The notes under the pieces: model-generated
Told to the model about the DNA's origin: nothing
Database searches by the model: none
The model's input: the letters and a program-made list of their open reading frames with translations, nothing else
DNA from: Acorus gramineus
Taxonomy: Eukaryota > Streptophyta > Magnoliopsida > Acorales > Acoraceae
Direction: 5' to 3'
Length of the DNA: 64,000 nt
NCBI GenBank assembly: GCA_030737835.1
Contig: JAUJYN010000029.1
Location: 1,166,871 to 1,230,870 of the forward strand
Shown here: positions 47,521-58,173 of the stretch, one piece after another
Layout: each line of letters starts with the position of its first letter
Position numbering within the stretch: the first letter of the stretch is position 1
Translations under genes and position numbers: made by a program

Positions 47521-50425
47521 TGTGGTGGGTCAGCGATGTAGCGACCCACTGGATTGTGTAGTTCCTGCCACTTTGAGGCTTGAATAATTAATTGTGGTTA
47601 ATATAAATTGTGATGGATGAGTTGTGTTATTCACTGAGTGTGTGGCTCACCCCTCGCATATATTTTTCTCCAATGTTGTCTGAGTCGGATCAGGAGGAGG
47701 AGCTCCCCGAGGGACCTCAGCAGTAGCGGTGCAGCGCCACATTTCCGCGAGTGTTAGAGGCTATCAGCATCCCTTTTTGATTTGTATGTATTATATTCCG
47801 TGCTTGGGCACGCGTTTGTATTATATTTGGATGTCATTGTATATATTGGCTCTCACAGGACAGTTGATTGTGTATCGAGTCTGTAATATGTCTTTGAGTT
47901 ACAGATTCAGTCTTTTAGCTTCCGCTATTGGTGTATATATCATGTTAGCCTCTTTGTTGTCAGTGTTGTAATTGTTGATGTTGTTTAGGGTATATTATTG
48001 ACCTCCTGTTTAGACTGCTGATATCATATATACACTTGCCGCGTCCCGGGGACGGCCGCCCTGGGGCGTGACATTGGTTATGTGCCCTGGAGGAATTCTG
48101 AAGAATTCATGACACCAGTAGAGTCTCCCTTTTCTGGATTAAGGGGCCTTACGAAGTCAGCGTTTAGACCCGGGCTAGGGTACTCCGTGTTCCTTGTTTG
48201 GTTGTCGGGATATCCTATATTGGGACCTCATGGTGCCTTCCCAGGGTTTCTTTTTCCAGTTAAGGGTACCGCGGATCCAAGTGGATCGTATGCGTATGGA
48301 TAGGCTGTTTTTGTTCCCTTCGTTGGATCTGTATAGAGACTGCCCCAGCGTTAGAAAGGCCGTCCCGTCAGAGGGCTCCCATCAGTAGGTACCTCCTGAT
48401 TTGGATTCGGACTGTGCTGAAGTGTGGGAGGAGGCCAAGCGGCTACGGAGTGGAGGAGAGACTATCGGTGGACCAAGGGTGATTAACAGCCTAGTCAGTC
48501 CCAATATCCTATGTCACCTATTGAGGGGTGAGGGTGAGGGTGTGGTGGGTCGGCGATGTAGCGACCCACTGGATTGTGTAGTTCCTGCCACTTTGAGGCT
48601 TGAATAATAAATTGTGGTTAATATGAATTGTGATGCATGGGTTGTGCTGTTCACTGAGCGTGTGGCTCACCCCTCTCATATATTTTTCTCCAGTATTATC
48701 TGAGTCGGATCAGGAGGAGGAGCTCCCCGAGGGACTTCAGCAGTAGCGGAGCAGCGCGACATTTCTGCGAGTGTTAGAGGCTATCAGCATCCCTTTTTGA
48801 TTGTATGTATTATATTCCGTGCTTGAGCACGCATTTGTATTATATTTGGATGTCGTTGTATATATTGGCTCTCACAGGACAGTTGATTATGTATCGAGTC
48901 TGTAATATGTTTTTGAATTACAGATTCAGTCTTTTAGCTTTCGCTATTTGTGTATATATCATGTCAGCCTCATTATTGTTGTCACGCCCCAGGGCGGCCG
49001 TCCCCGGGACGCGGCAAGTGTATATATGATATCAGTAACAGGAAATCAACAATATACCACAAACAATCACTAAAAAGGACAACACAGATAAAAGCAGGGC
49101 TGACATAATATATACACCAAATGCGGAAGCTAAAAAGACTGAGTCTGTAATCAAAACATACTACAGACTCGATACATAATCATACGTCCTGTGAGAGCCA
49201 ACATGTCCATATATATACACAAATAAAATCCATACAACATCCACTAGGTGCCCAAGCACAGAATATATACATACAACAGAAAGAAGGGTGCTGATGGCCT
49301 CAAAACTCGTGGGACGCGGCGCTACTCCTCTACTGGTGTAGTCGCTCGGGAAGCTCCTCCCTCAGAGATCACTGAAAAAGATAATATGCGAGGGGTGAGC
49401 CACACGCTCAGTGAATAGCACAACCCATGCATACAGTTCATATTAACCACATTTAAATCAATCCACAATCCGCAAAACAGTATAAACCAACTCCAATCCG
49501 GGGGTTCGTCACATCGCCGAACCGCCATACCCTTACCCTCACCCTCACCCTCAATAGGTGACCTAGGATGTTGGGACTTAAGGGTTGATAATCATCCATT
49601 CACAATCCTGTGGGTTGTCGCATCGCCGGCCCACCATACCCTCACCCTCACCTCTCAACAGGTGACCTAGGCTCTTGGGACTGACTAGGCTGTTGGTCAC
49701 CCTCGGTCCACCGATAGTCTCTCCCCACTCCGTAGGTCGTTTGGCCACTTCCACGTTCAGCGCAGTCCTTCACCAAATCAGGAGGCGCCTACTGATGGAA
49801 GCCCCTGCACAGGACAACCTTTCTAACACCGGGGTAGTCTCTACACAGATCCAACGGAGGGAACAGAACAGCCTATCCATCGCATATGATCCACTCGGAT
49901 CCGCTGACAGCACCTCTCTACAACTCTAATGTCTTGAATTCCTCTGAATTCCACCAGCGCGCATAACCAGGATGCGGGGAATATAAATAATGCATAAAGG
50001 GGAAAAGAGACCTTGGGAGGGTAACCTGAGGTCCCGATGTAGGACATCTGACAACCAAACAAGGAACACGGAGTACCCTAACCCGGGTCTCAATGTTAAC
50101 CTTGCAAGGCCCCCTATATTCCCAAGGCATGCTAATATATATATCGCAGTTTGCATTTAAATAAATAAATCAAACTAATAGGACGCATGCTCAGGTCAGG
50201 GCTTTCCTAGCATGATAACGGGTGACATGATGCACGGCTCATGCACAACATCCTAAGGGTGCAAGTCCCTAACATACAAGTCTAGGGTGGCATGCATTCT
50301 ACACACACAACATGCTTACATGGATTCAAAAATAACAGTTAATAATCACTATGTGCCCCAGGGGAGGACGGTACACGCCCAAAGCATGTAACGCCTCCCA
50401 AACTGGGTTGGGTTGTCCCACTCAC

Positions 50426-50461
50426 CGGAAGTCGGGTCGACGCGCGACCGTCCGTCGAGAT
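50426..50461 (-). other. Predicted 36-bp micro-exon
   Basis: On the minus strand: CTTGCAG / ATCTCGACGGACGGTCGCGC ... ACTTCCG / GTGAGT. Differs from 2041-2076 at one base. Confidence 0.5.
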
Positions 50462-50710
50462 CTGCAAGACAGGGTATTACTTGGTAAGTATAAATCCACA
50501 ATATCATTAAATACACAATTAAATACCCCAAAACCCCAAAGCAAACACCCAACACCCCCGGCAACAACTCGCACGGCCGGCAACCACCCGCACGGCCACC
50601 CGACCGCCCGGGTGCACCGCCGCGCCTCAGCCCACGCACCCCGCACGCCTTGCGCCGGCCCGCGAGCACCCCGCACGCCCCCGCGCGCGGCGCCTCGCCC
50701 CGCACGCACC

Positions 50711-50845
50711 CCGCGCGCACCTCCGCCACCTCGCCGCGCCTCGCGCGCACCTCTGCCGCCTCGCCGCACCTCGCGCGCACCACCGCCGCCTCGCCGCGCC
50801 TCGCGCGCACCACGGCCGCCTCACCGCGCCCCATGCGCACCACAC
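50711..50845 (-). repeat. 30-bp GC-rich minisatellite, minus strand
   Basis: GCGCGCAC recurs at 50713, 50743, 50773 and 50803, with ATGCGCAC at 50833. Same array as 1681-1800 but one unit longer, so copy number varies between LTR copies. Confidence 0.85.
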
Positions 50846-53653
50846 TGCCTCGCCGCGCCTAGCACCCGCGCACCCTGCACGCCCTCCCGCGCGCACTGCC
50901 CTCGGCCACCACCTCGCGCACGCACCACCACTGCCCCGGCCAGCACCTCGCGCACGCACCACCAGTGCCCCGGCCAGCACCTCACGCGCGCACCACCACT
51001 GCCCGCACGCCTAGCACCCGCGCGACCAGCTCCTCGCGCCCAGACCAGCGCGACCAGCACCTCGCGCACAGCTCGCCATCAGCTCCTCGCGCACAGCTCC
51101 CCGCGCATACCCGCCTGGTTGGCCTCCAGCTCTCCCCGCCGAGTGCACGCCCGCGCGCACGCTCGCGTGCGCGCACGCGCCCTGCCAGCCCCTGCACCTG
51201 AGCTGCCCGAGGCCACCAGCCAACACGCCAGCACTGCCAGCCCACCCAGCGCACCCAGCACGACCAGCTCCTCGCACCAGACCCGCGCGCACGCCGCGCG
51301 CACGCACGCACGCGCGCACACCCGCGCGCGCCCAGCCTGTCCGCTGCCTGAGCCGCTGCCGCTGCTGCCTGCTGCTCGGGACAGGGCCTGCCACTGCTCG
51401 AGCACCTCCACCCCCACCCAAAGGCCTCCGACGGCCTCCGACCACCCCCAACCACCTCCGACAGCCCCCAGCCGCCCTCCTCACATCCAAAACTTCCCCT
51501 AACAAGCATCTAAACAAGAGAAGCAAGGAAAGGAAGCTTACCCAAGGCAAGGAGAGGAGAAGAAGGGATCCGGAAGCTCCTTTCGCACCGAAGCTCCTCC
51601 CCAAAGGTCTCCACCAACTAGACCTCTTTCCACCTCCGAAATGGGACCGGGCTGAGGAGAAGAGAGGGCGGAAGGAAGGGCAAAATACGTCAGAAATCGG
51701 ATTTGAGAGCACCGGTGTGTAGATCGGGACCCGATCTACACTTCTCGTGCTTTGGGTTTTTGGTTTTGATGGCTTTAAGGGCCTCAAATGGGAGAAAAAG
51801 AGAGAGGGAGGAGAGAGGGAAGGGTTGGTAGGGATGATGAATAGTGTGTTGAGATATTTTTGATTCAATTTAAATAGTGTGCGACTTAAAAAAACCCGGA
51901 TACGCCCCGGAACTGCGAAATTTTTGGAAACGATGCTGGAATTCGATGAAATTTTCATGAGTGGCTTAAAACGGCACCAGGACACATAATATGCAGTTAG
52001 ATTTTCAATCGGAGTCCTCTAACAGTCCAAAATTATGCGGTTCCGATCGAAAAACACAAAAATTTTAAAACTGCTAAAAATGCTCCAATGGTTACCAGCA
52101 GACCAAAAAGTTACACATATATAACAATTGTCTGTGTTGTAAGTGTTGATGTTGTTTAGGGTATATTATTGACCTCCTGTTTAGACTGCTGATATCATAT
52201 ATACACCTGCCGCGTCCCGGGGTCGACCGGCCCTGGGGCGTGACAATACAAATATACATGAAATTTACTAGAAATACCAAATACTCGGACAAGCATGCAT
52301 ACGGACTCGCACGCATGTGAGCACGCACGTGCGCACGCAAGTCCGAGTGCCCCGACACCTACCCGAACCCTCAGGCAGCCACACGCATGGCCCCCCGCAC
52401 GCGTGCGCACTGGTGCCCAGCCGCGCACCCAGGCACATGCCCAGGCGCACTGCCCCGCGCACGCGCACGCTCGCGCGCGCCCGTGCGCCCACTCTGCGCG
52501 CCTGCCTGCGCCTGCCAACGCCCTCCTGCGCGCGCGCCTGTGCGCGCACGCGCGCAGACAGCCCCCAGCGCGCGCCCACTCACCCCTAACCCCTTTTTAA
52601 CCCTCCCCAACCCCTCACACACATTCTAAGACATCTACCCAACATGCATAACCTCCCCAACCATCCCTAAGCCATAAAAACCAAGAAAAGAAGGGGAAGG
52701 GCTCACCTTGGGAGGGGAAATGAAAGGGGGAGGTTCGGGGGCCCTCGACACACCCGCGATCACCTCAACCACCACCACCACTACCACCACCTCCTCAGCC
52801 CTCCTCAGCCCTCCAAATCAGGGGGGAAAAGTTCATGAAAGGGAACTTGAGAGAGAGGAGATCAACAACAACAACAATACTTACACAACCTAGACTTGCA
52901 CTTGCACCTTCTCCTTCTCTTCTCTTTGAGAAATTAATACAAACACTTGGGGGGGGGGGGGGAAGAGAGAAGAGAGAGGCAAGAAAGTGTAGACGTGTGA
53001 GTGAAAGAGAGAGAGGGAGAGATATTTTAGCACATAAATATCTAGAGGGATAGAAATGACCTATTTATCCTTGACTAGAAATTCTGAGCATGTTTCACTA
53101 TAATAGCCATAACTTCCTCAATATAGCTCCGAATTGCACAATTCAAAGTCCGTTGGAAATCCAAGAAGATTATCTACAACTTTCATGTTTATGCTACCAT
53201 CAAATAATCCCTCCTTCTTTCCAAAATGTGAGCTAAACATTGAACAGGGCTGCTGCCAGAATTTTTCATTCCCGGGGTATACTTGGAAAAATACCATAAC
53301 TTTTACTATGAATCCAGTTGATCTAATTCCACTTTTGTATGAAAGCTAACTCAAAACTGAGCATCTCATAATAAAATCATATTTAAACCTCTTCATCTTG
53401 GATTTTAACAAAATCAAATCCAAATAACAAATTGGAAATACATAACTTCGAGGAGAAAAATTATGTAGCCAAATTTTCAATTAGAGCGCTCCAAATGACA
53501 CAGGCATAACACCCACAATGTTTAATAACTTGTTTATTCCGATTTTGACTATTTTTGACAGCTATTTCCTACATGAAGTTAATATTAATATCAATAGTAG
53601 AGTAATATCATAACAGAATTTAAAAAATTATAATTACTAGATAAAATTCTTAC

Positions 53654-54366
53654 TTGTGCCTCAGGACTACTCCAATATTGAAAAAGCCAAGTCCAGTCAC
53701 TATCAGAAATATCAGGGGGAGGTTTAGCCAATCTTTGAGCATCAGTATCAAATGGCTTATAATATTTTTCTTTCAAATCATTTTTCCACTCTCTGTATTT
53801 GGATGCTATTAATTGGAGAACCAATTTTTTCCTCTCCTCCCCTATATCAACTGATTCCTAAAATAAGAAGAAATGCATTGTTGTCAGATTAAATACATCC
53901 ATTAATATAATTGAAACTGTTAAATAAATAAATTTGAAATAATAGATTTCACTTGAATTATCTTCCACAATCGTTCTTTTGTTGACATAAATGTCAGCCC
54001 ATTATTTATATTGTAAAAGAACATGGCTATTTCTAACAGTCTTCCTAAAAAAAGTAGTAAAATGATCATTAATCGATTGTCCATTTTCATTCCAATCAAC
54101 ATGCAATTTAACTCCCCGTGACAAAATTATACCCCTTGTCAGGCCCCTCCTTCTCACGCTAGTAGAACCTATGAGAAACATCAGATACAAACACACTTAA
54201 AATTTAATGTCATGTACAAGTCCATATTTAATAACAAAATTGTATCTAACTTTAAAATCATACCTACACCACTAGAAGCTTCAGCAGACTGTCCAGGGGA
54301 AGCATGATCACCCACATCATGTGCTCTTTCTGGTGTCAATCTAGTTGGCTGTCTTGAAGATCTCAA
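53654..54366 (-). pseudogene. CACTA second gene (Transposase_24), 5' exons
   Basis: Exon 53654-53857 encodes KYREWKNDLKEKYYKPFDTD and DWTWLFQYWSSPEAQ, the usual middle of Transposase_24 proteins. Upstream (54002-54196) RRRGLTRGIILSRGVKLHVD and WNENGQSINDHFTTFFRKTV match its N-terminal domain. 54270-54366 gives a Ser/Pro-rich leader. It continues beyond the LTR nest at 41627. Confidence 0.8.
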
Positions 54367-54545
54367 TCAAGATGCCATGTACTTTATAAATAATAATAAA
54401 ATAATAATCAACATACATAAATATTATAAGATGTAATGTATCATGAATAGCTAGAAAAACAAACATAAAAATTTACACATTTATAATAAAAGCATCAACA
54501 ACTTGATCATGAATTTATTAGCACAAAAAATTCAAAATAAAAAAT

Positions 54546-57500
54546 TTATGCATCAACAAGTTCTCCTGCAATGTCTTCCCTATTCCAAGATACAATATCA
54601 TCAACATTAGACTCTTGGAGCATCTCTGTTTCACTCGACTGAAATGCTTCATCTTCTACATCCATAGCATATGCGTTCCGAGGTTGAGTCTTAATTGGAA
54701 CATACCAATTTTCATCATTTATGTTTTGGACATAAAAAACTTGTTGAGCTTGATGTGCAAGGATATATGGCTCATTGGTATTTAAAGTCCGCGAAAAATT
54801 TATGCATGTGAATCCATATTCATCCTCTTTTATTCCTGAACGACTTAATATATCCCACCAAACACATCTGAAAAGAACGATCTTGTTCCCACCAAGATAT
54901 TGCAGTTCGACGATGTCTTCTAATATGCCATAGTACACAACATTTCCTGTTGTCGGATTGTTGTCTCTTGAGCTAGCAAAACTGGATACTTCCGCTGTTA
55001 CAAAAACTCCACTATTTTGTGTTTTTCTTTTTTTTTCTCTAGCTTTTGTGTGAAATCTAAAGCCATTGACAATATATCCCATAACAGTCTTCACAGTTTG
55101 AGAAGGACCAAAAGCTAATGATTCAAGTTGCTCATTTATTCCATCATCATCGCGCTGCATTTTGGAAACCTATACATATAGATATACATATATCAGTATA
55201 CAAACATTAAAAACCTATTTATACCTGCTTACTAACTTTTGAAAATTTCCAAATAAACTCTTACACGAGTTTGAAACCACCCACTAAACTCTTTGATGTG
55301 ATTTCGGTCTATTTCCCTAGCACTCAAATGTCTATAATTCTCCTTGATGATTTGTTTGTGCTCCCTACAAATATATTAAAATTTAATCAGAACTATATTG
55401 TAACATATAACTTTGAAAAGTGGATTCTAATGGGTAAGTACTTACTGAATGAATGGAATTACTTCATCACAATTGTTTAACACATATAGACGAACTTGTT
55501 CCAACTCTTCTCTAGTCAACAAGCGTGGAGTAGTCTTTCCTAAACCACGACCAGATCCATTGAAAATTGACAACTTTTTTCGTGATTCATCAATGTCATC
55601 ATCATTATTTCGATCGAGTCGATTCAACCTTGTCTCTACCCCATGTAAATACCTTGTGCAAAAGATTAAAGATTCTTCTGAGAGATATCCCTCTGCAATA
55701 GAACCCTCTGGATAATTTTTATTCCGAACATAGGACTTGAGTCTGTGTAGGTACCTATATTAAATTTTCTATATGTCAATAAAAAAATGATATATATTTC
55801 TCAAAAAAATTTATATAAAAAAGGCAGAGTAATATAATAACCTCTCAATTGGATACATCCATCGGTATTGCACCGGTCCGGCTAACTTGGCCTCCTCTGC
55901 CAGATGAACAGGTAAATGTACCATAACATCAAAAAATGACGGTGGAAATATCATCTCCAATTTACACAATGTTATAGAAATACGAGCTTGAAGTTGCTCC
56001 AACTCCACAACTCTCAACACCTTAGAACATAGTTGCTTAAAAAATGTCGACAACTCAATCAAAGATGAACAAACTTGCTTCGGCAGAAGTCCACGTATTG
56101 CAAGCGGGAGAAATTGTTGCATAAGAACATGACAATCATGACTCTTCAATCCCGAGATTTTGCCTTGTTTGACTTGAATGCATCTTGAGATGTTTGATGA
56201 ATAACTATCAGGTACTTTAATGTCCTTCAAGCATTTGCAAAATTTTCGTTTCTCATTCAAAGACATCGTGTAGCATGCAGGTGGTATTAAAAACTTTGCT
56301 CCCTCCTGTATAGGATGGAGTTGTTCCCTTATACCTAATAACTGTAGATCGAGACGAGAATTCAAATTATCCTTTGTCTTCTCATTTATGTTCAATAATG
56401 TAGATATCACATTATCACTAACATTCTTTTCAATGTGCATAACATCCAAATTGTGACGCAATACAATATGTTTCCAATATGGCAATTGAAAAAACATACT
56501 CTTCTTCGTCCAATTTTTTGGCAAATGGTGTTCGTCACTCTTTCTCTGCTGCTTGGACTTATTTTTATCTGCCTTACCAAAAGTTACTTGCTCATAGTCC
56601 TGCAATTCTTCAATAACTTCAAATCCATTCAAAGGTTTTGGCGCAACTCCCAACTCTTTCTTATTATTAAAAGACTTCTTATTCTGCCGATATTTATGAT
56701 CAAGTGACAAGAAACGACGGTGTCCCATATAACAAAATTTGTGTCCGTTCTTTAATCTATCAGAGTAAGTCTGTTTGTGACAACATGGGCACGCTTTTTG
56801 GCCTTTAGTGCTCCACCCTGATAAGTTAGCATAGGCTGGGAAGTCATTAATAGTCCATAAGAGCACTGCATGCATTGAAAATTTTGTTTGGAGAATGCAT
56901 CATAAGTTTGGACTCCAGTCGACCATAATTCATTCAATTCACTTATCAATTGTTGTAGGTACACATCTATATCATTTTGGGGACCCTTAGGACCGGGAAT
57001 AAGAAGAGATAACATGAAAAATGATTGTTTCATGCACAACCATGGTGGTAAATTATATGGAAATGCCTTTTTCAACAATTTCAATAACATATCAAAGGAC
57101 TTGTTGCTCCATCCATTGAGACACTTCAAATGTACCAACTGGAAAGTAAAAGAAAGCTTTGAAAATGTAGTGCAGCCTGGATACAAATCGGTCTCCGCAT
57201 CTTCAACAACTCATAAAACTTTTGTGCTTCACAATTTGGCTCATGGGAACTATTATCATACAATTCATTATCACCCCTATCACCGAATCATGTATTCCAA
57301 ACGCATCATGTAGCATTCCCTAATATCATCACCCTCGTTGGAGGTTTCATCACTGCTATATTCAACAGGAAATATTTCTCCATGAAGATACCAAGTAGTG
57401 TAGTTCGGCAATATCCCCTTCTATAATAAATCTCCATGAACATCATCACGTTCCTTATGGAATACATTTCGGCAATCCTTACACGGGAATTGAATTTTGT

Positions 57501-57600
57501 TTCCAAATGGTGATCGTGTAAATGCAAAATCTAAAAATTGAATGACTCCATTCATATATTCAGGACTATTTCTTGGTTTTTGCATCCAATTTTTATCCAT
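54546..57600 (-). pseudogene. TNP2 (TNPD-like) transposase of the CACTA
   Basis: Start ATG at 57600: MDKNWMQKPRNSPEYMNGVI is the transposase-associated domain, broken by a stop at about 57418-57420. Then FSKLSF...NGWSNKSFDMLL, LPPWLCMKQSFFMLSLLIPG, NDIDVYLQQLISELNELW, SGWSTKGQKACPCCHKQT and LRHNLDVMHIEKNVSDNVI (tnp2 core). DUF4218 follows (FPPSFFDVMVHLPVHLAEEA, QYRWMYPIERLL), then RYLHRLKSYVRNKNYPEGSI, and DUF4216 at 55160-54546 (NGFRFHTK, TQNSGV, YYGILEDIVELQY). AFP joins straight to YNLPPW, so a central block of the tnp2 domain is deleted. Not functional. Confidence 0.9.
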
Positions 57601-58173
57601 TGAAACAAATCCCGACAATTACTGTAAATTTATTAAAAAAAATAATAGTTATCGCAATGGAATAAGAGAATTCAAAATTCCAAGAAAAAACCTAACTATC
57701 TCTATAGATGAGATTTAATCTTCCTTTTTTTTTTTTGATCAACAGCTATCGTTGGACATGTGAAGGCTGGGATATTACACCAAATAAAGGTTTGTTGTGT
57801 ATTGTTTGGTTTGATCAGCTTAGTATTAATACAAGATAAATTTTTTTTAAAAGTGACACGTAATGTGAATTCAACAATTAAAAGGATTACTATATTTTAA
57901 AATTCTTTTAAAACATGTAATAAAAAGCTGAGATATTAAAAGGTTTCTTGGCTTTTGAATCCAACTTATATCCATTGAAATAAAGTAAAAAACCAAATCA
58001 ACTAATTCAAATAAAACACATGTTTTTTTATAGAACATAGCAGGGTCAGATGTTAGCACATAAAAGTTACATTAACATGACTCTATGCATATAATATATT
58101 ATTCAAAGTTATAGACAAACATCAACTAGATATAATAAACCCTAATAAAAAATAATCAACTTTACATATACTC
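57601..58173. other. AT-rich spacer between TNP2 and PMD remnants
   Basis: No CACTA 5' terminus (TTTCTTGTAGTG on the plus strand) is found here. A second, weak echo of the TNP2 start (ISMDISWIQKPRN, minus strand, near 57940-57980) suggests a local duplication of the gene's first exon. No other gene. Confidence 0.45.

Larger units (their letters stand above)
45023..48073 (+). mobile_element. Solo LTR, A subfamily, 3051 bp, exact duplication
   Basis: TGTTATATATGTGTCAC at 45023, GGGGCGTGACA at 48073. Target duplication TTGGT at 45018-45022 and 48074-48078, exact. The host word CCCCGCATCTTGGTTATGCG is split by it. No second insertion inside, so it gives the cleanest picture of a whole unit. Confidence 0.92.
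48980..52126 (-). mobile_element. Solo LTR, A subfamily, minus strand, exact duplication
   Basis: TGTCACGCCCCAGG at 48980, ...GTTACACATATATAACA at 52126. Target duplication ATTGT at 48975-48979 and 52127-52131, exact. 3147 bp. Closest to the 502-3522 copy: the micro-exon and leader (GATCGGGTCCCGATCTAC type palindrome, near 51720) match. The interior GC-rich frames (383 aa and others) are not genes. Confidence 0.92.
42965..52245 (+). mobile_element. Solo LTR-like unit, A subfamily, with two inner insertions
   Basis: TGTTATATATG at 42965, ...GGGGCGTGACA at 52245. Flanks ACACA and ATACA are a duplication with one change. Own pieces: 42965-45022, 48079-48979, 52132-52245, about 3.1 kb. The GGGGTCGACCGGCCCTGGGG terminus is slightly altered from GGGGACGGCCGCCCTGGGG. 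The interior has the 89-bp GC-rich repeats and a micro-exon at 44505. Confidence 0.82.
41667..53511 (-). mobile_element. Solo LTR, B body with C-type U3, in the CACTA gene
   Basis: Ends TGTCACGCCCTAGG and ...GACACAGGCATAACA. Flanks CCCAT (41662-41666) and CCCAC (53512-53516) are a 5-bp duplication with one change. Own sequence 41667-42964 plus 52246-53511, about 2.6 kb. The nested plus-strand unit fills the rest. Micro-exon (reverse) lies near 42889-42924. Confidence 0.82.
30847..58173 (-). mobile_element. CACTA (En/Spm) transposon, interrupted by nested LTRs
   Basis: The terminus CACTACAAGAAATC at 30847 and subterminal CGTCGCTA/TAGCGACGG repeats define one end. Pieces: 30847-30983, 40353-41666 and 53512 onward. 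Gene order on the minus strand is TNP2 (57600-54546) then the Transposase_24 gene (54366-41246), so 30847 is the 3' end. The 5' terminus TTTCTTGTAGTG is not found up to 59324, so it is lost, or lies beyond and the PMD gene is inside. About 21 kb of the span is later LTR insertions. Confidence 0.8.

Noticed and set aside
50351-51985. Open frames of 383 and 324 aa in the minus-strand A-type LTR
   Set aside because: Same low-complexity GC repeats, overlapping in opposite strands, crossing predicted splice sites. No domain.
54002-54196. Independent small gene
   Set aside because: It is an exon of the CACTA Transposase_24 gene (RRRGLTRG...WNENGQSI).
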